Shown: positions 21,705-26,052 of the stretch, piece after piece | Position numbering within the stretch: the first letter of the stretch is position 1 | Layout of the letters: the number at the start of each line of letters is the position of its first letter | NCBI GenBank assembly: GCA_035461385.1 | Contig: DATHVI010000060.1 | Location: forward strand, 1 to 26,052 | DNA length: 26,052 nucleotides | DNA from: DATHVI01 sp035461385 | GTDB lineage: Bacteria; Actinomycetota; Thermoleophilia; Solirubrobacterales; 70-9 | Direction of reading: 5' to 3' | Notes under the pieces: model-generated | What the model saw: the letters and a program-made list of their open reading frames with translations, nothing else | What the model was told of the DNA's origin: nothing | Databases searched by the model: none | Program-made: the position numbers and the translations under genes

Positions 21705-22955
21705 GTGGCAACAAAAGCCGAGCAGGCTGGCGGTGCGGTCTCGGTGCGCGACGTCGAGGCCGCCGCGGAGGCGATCGCCCCGATCGTCCGATCGACGCCG
21801 ATGCTTCAGGCGGGGGTGCTGACGCGGAGGGTCGGGGCCCCGGTCCGGCTCAAGGCCGAGAACCTCCAGCGCGGGGGCTCGTTCAAGATCCGCGGCGCGA
21901 CGAACCGGATCGGCACGCTCTCCAGCGCCGAGCTCGAGCGCGGGGTGGTCGCGGCGAGCGCGGGCAACCACGCCCAGGCGGTCGCGATCGCGGCGCGGGC
22001 CCGGGGCGCGGAGGCCGAGCTGTTCATGCCGGGCGACGCGGCGCTCGCGAAGATCGAGGCGGTGCGCGGCTATGGCGGCGCGGTGAGGCTCGTCGAGGGC
22101 TCCTACGACGATGCCGGCGCCGCCGCGAGCGCCGAGGCCGAGCGCACCGGACGGGTCCTGATCCACGCCTTCGACGATCCCGCCGTCGTCGCGGGACAGG
22201 GGACGATCGGGCTCGAGATCGCCGCCCAGGCACCGGCGACCCGGCTGATCGTCGTCGCGGTCGGCGGCGGCGGGCTGGCGGCCGGGATCGCGATCGCGGC
22301 GAAGGCGCGGCTCGACGGCGTGCGGGTGGTCGGCGTCCAGTCCGACGCCTGCGCGCCCTACCTCGCCTCGCTCGAGGCCGAGCGGCCGGTCGGGCTGGCG
22401 GCGGTGAGCACGATCTGCGACGGGATCGCGGTCAAGCGGCCGGGGGAGCTGACCCTGCCGCTGGTCGCCGAGCACGTCGACGACGTCGTCACCGTCTCCG
22501 ACGACGACGTCGCCCAGGCGATGGTGCTCCTGCTCGAGCGCACGAAGCTGGTCGCCGAGCCGGCGGGGGCGGCGACGGTGGCCGCGCTCCTGGCGGGCGC
22601 CGTCGAGGCGCCCTCCGAGGGCGAGGTCTGCGCGGTGATCTCGGGCGGCAACGTCGACGCCGGGCGGCTCGCCGAGTGCATCCGGCTCGGGGAGACGGCG
22701 GCCGGGCGCCGGCTCGTCTTCACCACCGTCGTCCCCGACCGACCGGGCGCCCTCGCCGACCTCCTCGCCACCGTCGCCGCGGAGGGCGCGAACGTGATCG
22801 ACGTCGCCCACATCCGCGAGGGCATCGACCTCCACGTCGGCGAAACGGCGATCCGTCTCGTCCTCCAGACCGACGGGCCCGCGCACGGCGAGGCGATCCT
22901 CGCCGCGGTTCGCGAGCAGGGGTTCGCCGCCCGGGTCGAGCAGCGGGCGGATTGA
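21705..22955 (+). CDS. ilvA: Threonine ammonia-lyase (threonine dehydratase) with ACT domain
   Basis: The protein has 416 residues from GTG 21705. The PLP lysine is K61 in GGSFKIRGA. The substrate loop SAGNHAQ is at 85-91. The phosphate-binding glycine loop GGGGLAAG is at 187-194. A C-terminal ACT domain (about 337-412) begins FTTVVPDRPGALADLL. The enzyme deaminates threonine to 2-oxobutanoate. The ~400-residue, single-ACT form can be biosynthetic (isoleucine) or catabolic, as in many actinobacteria; sequence alone does not decide, so the symbol is provisional. A serine-acting member is a less likely alternative. The DUF167 gene follows directly after its stop codon. Confidence 0.9.
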   Translation: MATKAEQAGGAVSVRDVEAAAEAIAPIVRSTPMLQAGVLTRRVGAPVRLKAENLQRGGSFKIRGATNRIGTLSSAELERGVVAASAGNHAQAVAIAARARGAEAELFMPGDAALAKIEAVRGYGGAVRLVEGSYDDAGAAASAEAERTGRVLIHAFDDPAVVAGQGTIGLEIAAQAPATRLIVVAVGGGGLAAGIAIAAKARLDGVRVVGVQSDACAPYLASLEAERPVGLAAVSTICDGIAVKRPGELTLPLVAEHVDDVVTVSDDDVAQAMVLLLERTKLVAEPAGAATVAALLAGAVEAPSEGEVCAVISGGNVDAGRLAECIRLGETAAGRRLVFTTVVPDRPGALADLLATVAAEGANVIDVAHIREGIDLHVGETAIRLVLQTDGPAHGEAILAAVREQGFAARVEQRAD

Positions 22956-22956
22956 G

Positions 22957-23241
22957 GTGTCCCGCCCGGCCCGCGGCGGGGCGGTGAGGATCCGCGTCCA
23001 GCCGCGCGCCCGACGCGAGGAGGTCGTCGGCGAGCGCGACGGGGCGATCGTGATCAGGCTGACCGCGCCTCCGGTCGAAGGAAGGGCGAACGAGGCGCTG
23101 CGGAGGCTGATCGCGAAGCGGGCAGGGACCGCGAAAGGCGCGGTCGAGATCGTCCGCGGCGCCGGCGGCCGCGACAAGCTCGTCGCCGTCGAAGGGGTCG
23201 GTGCCGCGAAGCTTCGCGACCTCCTGCTCGCGGAGCGCTGA
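22957..23241 (+). CDS. DUF167 / YggU family protein
   Basis: The product is 94 residues from GTG 22957, one base after the ilvA stop codon; GTG 22984 (giving VRIRVQPRARREEV) is an equally possible start. The family pattern is complete: RIRVQPRARREEV, then IRLTAPPVEGRANEAL, then VEIVRGAGGRDKLVAVEG. DUF167 proteins are small alpha/beta folds found in nearly all lineages, with no firmly established function. The immediate adjacency suggests co-transcription with ilvA but not a shared role. Confidence 0.85.
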   Translation: MSRPARGGAVRIRVQPRARREEVVGERDGAIVIRLTAPPVEGRANEALRRLIAKRAGTAKGAVEIVRGAGGRDKLVAVEGVGAAKLRDLLLAER

Positions 23242-23333
23242 GCCGGCGTTTCTCGCCTCGTCCCGGCCTTGAAGAGATGCTGAGTGGCGCGACGCGCGAC
23301 TGGGGGGTCGGCCGGCGCCCGCCACCCAGCAGC

Positions 23334-23360
23334 GGTTTCGTTCCCTTCCGGGCCGAAACC
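23334..23360. terminator. Hairpin between convergent genes, likely bidirectional terminator
   Basis: GGTTTCG (23334-23340) pairs with CGAAACC (23354-23360). Inside, CCC pairs with GGG around a TTCC loop. It lies between the stops of the DUF167 gene (plus) and the DUF2203 gene (minus), where a shared terminator would be expected. There is no T tract on either strand. Confidence 0.5.
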
Positions 23361-23388
23361 TAAACATCGGCCAAGCCGGAAGCGCGCG

Positions 23389-23775
23389 TCAGTCGAGCGG
23401 GCGGCGGCCGGCGAAGCCGGTTTCGAGGTCGTGCCAGTGGGCGATCTCGTCCTCGCCGAGCTCCCAGCACAGGTACGCCTCGCGGCCCTCGACGATCGCC
23501 GGGAAGTCGACCAGCCCCCGGTCGATGTCGCGGAGGACGATCTCCCGCCGCTCGAGCTCGGCGAGGAGCCCACGGACGGCGAGGAACGCCTCGCCGACCT
23601 TGCGCCCGCCCGCCCCACCGCCATTGGTCGGCGCCGCCTCGGCGAGCGCCGCGTGGGCCTCGGCGTCGGTGAGCCTGTCGCGCGCCGACTTCAGCTCCGC
23701 GATCATCGTCTCGAGCTCGGGGAGGAGGGCGTTCGCCTCCTCGCGGCTGTAATGGCGCCCGTGGATCACTCGCAC
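23389..23775 (-). CDS. DUF2203 domain protein
   Basis: The protein has 128 residues from GTG 23775. The GTG follows the TGA of the EVE-domain gene without any gap, so the two are co-transcribed and probably coupled. Its N-terminus (HYSREEANALLPELETMIAEL) and C-terminus (GLVDFPAIVEGREAYLCW, then HWHDLETGFAGRRPL) are those of DUF2203. A central helical hairpin is split by a Gly-rich loop. The conserved W, H and D residues near the end suggest a binding or catalytic site, but the function of the family is unknown. Confidence 0.85.
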   Translation of the reverse strand: MRVIHGRHYSREEANALLPELETMIAELKSARDRLTDAEAHAALAEAAPTNGGGAGGRKVGEAFLAVRGLLAELERREIVLRDIDRGLVDFPAIVEGREAYLCWELGEDEIAHWHDLETGFAGRRPLD

Positions 23776-24231
23776 TCAGGCGGCGGCGCGCTGGGCCGCG
23801 ACGATTCGCTTCCGCAGCAGCTCCGCATCGGCGTCGGAGACGGTGCGAAGCTGCCCCTGGAACGCGAGGTGCCAGTGCTCGGGCGGCCACTTGCGGGCGT
23901 GCTCGAGCTCGTCGACGACGTCCTCGGCGGGGATCAGCTCGTCCCGAGCGAGGACGACCACCGGCTCCGCCTCGACCCGCCAGGGGTAGGGCTCGGGCCG
24001 CTTCTTGCGCCCCTGGGGCCAGATCGGCGTCCGGTCCTCGAACATCTCCGAGCGGACCCGCGCGATGCCGCCGAACGCCTGGACGCCGGTGACGTAGAAG
24101 ACGATCTCATCGCCGGGCTCGAACTGCTCCGCCTGGCGCCGCCGCCGCTCCTTGAATCCGACCACGTCGAACCCGCGCTCGACGTTGATCAGGTAGTTCT
24201 CGAGCGAGCCGGTCAGGATCCAGGTGGCCAT
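23776..24231 (-). CDS. EVE-domain protein (PUA/YTH-like fold)
   Basis: This 151-residue protein is a single EVE domain. It starts WILTGSLENYLI, has GFKERRRRQAEQFEPGDEIVFYVTGVQAFGGIARV, and ends with the region EPVVVLARDELIPAEDVVDEL. EVE domains belong to the PUASH group and are thought to bind modified bases in DNA or RNA; they often occur with modification-dependent restriction or RNA-modification genes. No nuclease or methylase is near, and its only partner is the DUF2203 gene downstream. A housekeeping role with modified RNA or DNA is as likely as defence. ATG 24231 has no ribosome binding site, but TAGAAT lies 7 nt upstream. Confidence 0.85.
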   Translation of the reverse strand: MATWILTGSLENYLINVERGFDVVGFKERRRRQAEQFEPGDEIVFYVTGVQAFGGIARVRSEMFEDRTPIWPQGRKKRPEPYPWRVEAEPVVVLARDELIPAEDVVDELEHARKWPPEHWHLAFQGQLRTVSDADAELLRKRIVAAQRAAA

Positions 24232-24238
24232 CGGGGCG

Positions 24239-24244
24239 ATTCTA
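24239..24244 (-). promoter_or_regulatory. -10 element (TAGAAT) of the EVE/DUF2203 operon
   Basis: TAGAAT matches the -10 consensus at five of six positions and stands 7 nt before ATG 24231, predicting a leaderless transcript. Confidence 0.5.
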
Positions 24245-24282
24245 TGCCGGTGGACGAGGGGTGGGCGGTCGACCCTGTGGCG

Positions 24283-24315
24283 CTGTTATCGCCGGAAGCG
24301 GGATTGCGGTAACAG
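24283..24315. repeat. 10-bp inverted repeat upstream of the EVE operon
   Basis: CTGTTATCGC and GCGGTAACAG, 13 nt apart, pair at all ten positions as plus-strand RNA (one U-G pair); on the minus strand one position becomes C/A. The site lies 52-84 bp upstream of the EVE start. It could be a regulator site, a terminator for plus-strand RNA, or part of an ncRNA. Confidence 0.55.
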
Positions 24316-24614
24316 GGGAGCTGACCGGTCTACCCGGCTGGAACTCACCCGTTTGGGTGCCCCCAACGCGCATCACGTCGTCCCGCTGCGCGCCGATGGT
24401 CGATTTGGGTCGGCATACAACCCCAACGTGGCAACGGCCCCCCGAGGACGCCGCGGTTGACACGTTTGGGACCTGCCGGCCCCACCCGAGCGAGCCGACC
24501 CAGCCGGCAACCCGCCAGCCCCCGTCCCCCACCTGCAGATCCGCGGCCACGCGCCCCACGAGACTCTCACGCCAGCGCGACCACGCATCGACCCGCGCCG
24601 GGCCGCCACGAGAC

Positions 24615-25487
24615 CTACCCCGCCAACCGCTCCCGTTGCCGCTCGGACGGGATCGCGACCACGTTCCAGGCGAGGCCGAGGCGGCGCATCGCGCGGATGA
24701 TCAGGCCTGAGGGGTCGAGCTCCCACCAGCGCAGGCCATGGAACGCGGAGCGGGGAAAGGCGTGGTGGTTGTGGTGCCAGGACTCGCCGAGCGAGGCGGG
24801 GGCGAGCCACCAGACGTTGGTCGAGCGGTCGCTGGTCTCGAACCGGCGGCGGCCGTGGAAGTGGCAGACGGAGTTGATGCTCCAGGTGACGTGGTGGACG
24901 AAGAAGATCCGCACCAGCCCGCCCCACAGGAGTCCCGTCAGCGCACCGGCGAGCGTCCCGGTGAGCAGCCAGCCGGCGGCGAACGGGATCGCGAGCGAGA
25001 GCGCGACGAGGGCGATGAAGGCGGAGTCGATCCGCCGCATCCACGGGTCCTCGACCAGGTCGCGCGCGAAGCGGCGCGGGTCGGAGGCGCCGTGGTCGGT
25101 GAGCAGCCAGCCGATGTGGGCGTGCCAGAGCCCGGCGAGGCCGCTGCCGTGGCCGACGTGGGGCGAATGGGGGTCGCCCTCGGCGTCGGGGTGGGCGTGG
25201 TGGCGGCGATGGTCGGCGACCCAGTCGATCACCCGGCCCTCGACCGCCATCGAGCCGAGTGCCGCGAACGCGTATTCGATCGGCTTGAAGGTCGCGAACG
25301 AGCGGTGGGTGAGCAGGCGGTGGAAGCCGACCGTGACCGCTGCCGCCGTCACCACGTACATCGCCGCCATGATCGCGAGGTCGGTCCAGCCGACCGCACG
25401 ATTCCACAGCAGCACCAGCGCGGCGACGAAGCCGAGGAACGGGAGGGCGACCGCGACCAGGTTCGAGATCCGCTGCGCCCGACTCAT
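24615..25487 (-). CDS. Acyl-CoA/fatty acid desaturase (membrane-bound, delta-9 type)
   Basis: The protein has 290 residues from ATG 25487. The three histidine boxes of integral-membrane desaturases are present: HRLLTH (56-61), HRRHH (93-97) and HHNHH (238-242). WSINSVCHFHGRRRF (202-216) is the fourth conserved His region. Hydrophobic helices lie at about 10-28, 35-55, 155-175 and 177-197. It introduces a double bond into a fatty acyl chain with O2, using two irons bound by the histidines, and so adjusts membrane fluidity. The size and boxes match acyl-CoA delta-9 desaturases, but the acyl carrier is not certain. It diverges from a PucR-like regulator. TACAGT lies 8 nt before the ATG, with no Shine-Dalgarno. 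Confidence 0.92.
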   Translation of the reverse strand: MSRAQRISNLVAVALPFLGFVAALVLLWNRAVGWTDLAIMAAMYVVTAAAVTVGFHRLLTHRSFATFKPIEYAFAALGSMAVEGRVIDWVADHRRHHAHPDAEGDPHSPHVGHGSGLAGLWHAHIGWLLTDHGASDPRRFARDLVEDPWMRRIDSAFIALVALSLAIPFAAGWLLTGTLAGALTGLLWGGLVRIFFVHHVTWSINSVCHFHGRRRFETSDRSTNVWWLAPASLGESWHHNHHAFPRSAFHGLRWWELDPSGLIIRAMRRLGLAWNVVAIPSERQRERLAG

Positions 25488-25495
25488 CGTTTATC

Positions 25496-25501
25496 ACTGT
25501 A
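25496..25501 (-). promoter_or_regulatory. -10 element (TACAGT) of the desaturase gene
   Basis: TACAGT fits TANNNT and is 8 nt from ATG 25487, again predicting an mRNA that starts at or one base before the start codon. Confidence 0.4.
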
Positions 25502-25556
25502 CGCTGGATTCCGCGCGGTTTCCTCGCCCAGCGCAACGATCCCGACCCCGGAATTT

Positions 25557-26052
25557 GTGATCAGCAATCAAGATCGCCCCGACCTCGCCGGTGAGCGCCC
25601 CTGGGCGGGGGTGCCGCCGCGCTTCGCCGAGCGGATCCGCGCGCGGGTCCCCGCGGTGAGCGACGAGGTGATCGCGGCGATCCGCGACCGGGTACCGGCC
25701 TACCGCCGTCCGCTGCGGGGCCGGTTCGGGGCCGGGATCCGGCGCGGGGTCGAGGAGGCGCTGTCCCAGTTCACCGAGCTGATCGCCGATCCGGGGCTCG
25801 ACCGCTCGGCCGGGGACGAGGTCTACCGCTCGCTCGGCCGCGGGGAGTACCGGGAGCGCCGCTCTCTCGACGCCCTGCTTGCCGCCTACCGGCTCGGCGC
25901 CCGCGTCGCCTGGCGGCGGATCGCGGAGGCGGCGATCGACGCCGGGCTCGACCGGCGGACGATGGCGCTGCTCGCCGAGGCGGTGTTCGCCTACATCGAC
26001 GAGCTGTCGGCGCTCTCGGTCGAGGGCTATGCCGAGGCCCAGGCCGCCGCAG
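25557..26052 (+). CDS. PucR-like transcriptional regulator, 3' end outside window
   Basis: The frame is open from GTG 25557 to the end of the window (165 codons, no stop). The visible part resembles the N-terminal helical domain (RsbRD_N-like) of actinobacterial PucR/CdaR-type regulators: EVIAAIRDRVPAYRRPL, then GIRRGVEEALSQFTELI, RSLDALLAAYRLGARVAWRRI and AEAVFAYIDELSALSVEGYAEAQ. The DNA-binding helix-turn-helix of this family is at the C-terminus and cannot be seen. It diverges from the desaturase gene with only 69 bp between the starts, so it may regulate that gene; this is inference from position. No clear ribosome binding site precedes the GTG, so the start is uncertain. Confidence 0.75.
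   Translation, partial: MISNQDRPDLAGERPWAGVPPRFAERIRARVPAVSDEVIAAIRDRVPAYRRPLRGRFGAGIRRGVEEALSQFTELIADPGLDRSAGDEVYRSLGRGEYRERRSLDALLAAYRLGARVAWRRIAEAAIDAGLDRRTMALLAEAVFAYIDELSALSVEGYAEAQAAA

Larger units (their letters stand above)
24232..24614. other. 383-bp non-coding stretch between EVE gene and desaturase gene
   Basis: I find no convincing gene here; all open frames lack family features or normal codon use. It holds the EVE promoter, a strong inverted repeat (24283-24315), and CGTTTGGG/CCCCAACG words facing each other (about 24350-24370, with further copies near 24421 and 24464). TTGACA at 24457 has no -10 at the right distance. It may encode an untranslated RNA or the desaturase 3' region. 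Confidence 0.5.

Noticed and set aside
24457..24490. Promoter from TTGACA at 24457
   Set aside because: No -10-like hexamer occurs 16-19 bp downstream, and no gene follows on the plus strand.
1..26052. tRNA or rRNA genes, transposases, phage genes, attachment sites
   Set aside because: I saw no T-loop-like GTTCGANNC with flanking stems, no rRNA sequence, no transposase or integrase motifs and no long terminal repeats.

Overview
The window is very GC-rich and gene-dense. It has GTG and TTG starts, several apparently leaderless genes and many proteins of actinobacterial type. Taken with protein families that I recall from Solirubrobacterales-like genomes (the C-terminal domain after the M19-like hydrolase, the PucR-type N-terminus, DUF2203, the Lrp/ATP-grasp pair), it looks like a chromosomal segment of a Thermoleophilia-type actinobacterium. 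That placement is inference from memory, not a search. I see no phage, transposon, CRISPR array, tRNA or rRNA.

Layout. 1-3.6 kb: a 5'-truncated M19/amidohydrolase-like gene whose usual C-terminal domain is cut off by an in-frame TGA, a secreted protein made of three copies of an unknown domain, and an AbiEi-like/DUF559 fusion. 3.7-8.5 kb: a membrane-anchored metallophosphoesterase divergent from an SDR, a cytochrome P450, a small dimeric-barrel (ABM-like) protein and a two-helix membrane protein. 8.6-11.6 kb: a cold-shock protein with a strong hairpin terminator, a secreted M23 peptidase and an M32 carboxypeptidase preceded by a tandem 50-bp repeat. 11.7-15.9 kb: a fumarylacetoacetate hydrolase family enzyme, an AI-2E family transporter, a SnoaL-like protein, and an SDR-TetR operon with a dyad operator overlapping its start codon.

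15.9-21.7 kb holds the most interesting unit. On the minus strand, three overlapping genes encode an Lrp/AsnC regulator with a long low-complexity tail, an ATP-grasp ligase and a two-bundle ferritin-like di-iron protein. They diverge from plus-strand genes for 4-hydroxyphenylpyruvate dioxygenase and homogentisate 1,2-dioxygenase. With the fumarylacetoacetate hydrolase at 11.7 kb, the window carries three of the four enzymes from 4-hydroxyphenylpyruvate to fumarate and acetoacetate; maleylacetoacetate isomerase is not seen. The Lrp protein is the obvious candidate regulator of both directions.

21.7-26 kb: a threonine dehydratase with an ACT domain, a DUF167 protein, an EVE-domain/DUF2203 pair, a 383-bp non-coding stretch with a strong inverted repeat, an acyl-CoA desaturase, and the first 165 codons of a PucR-like regulator that runs off the window.
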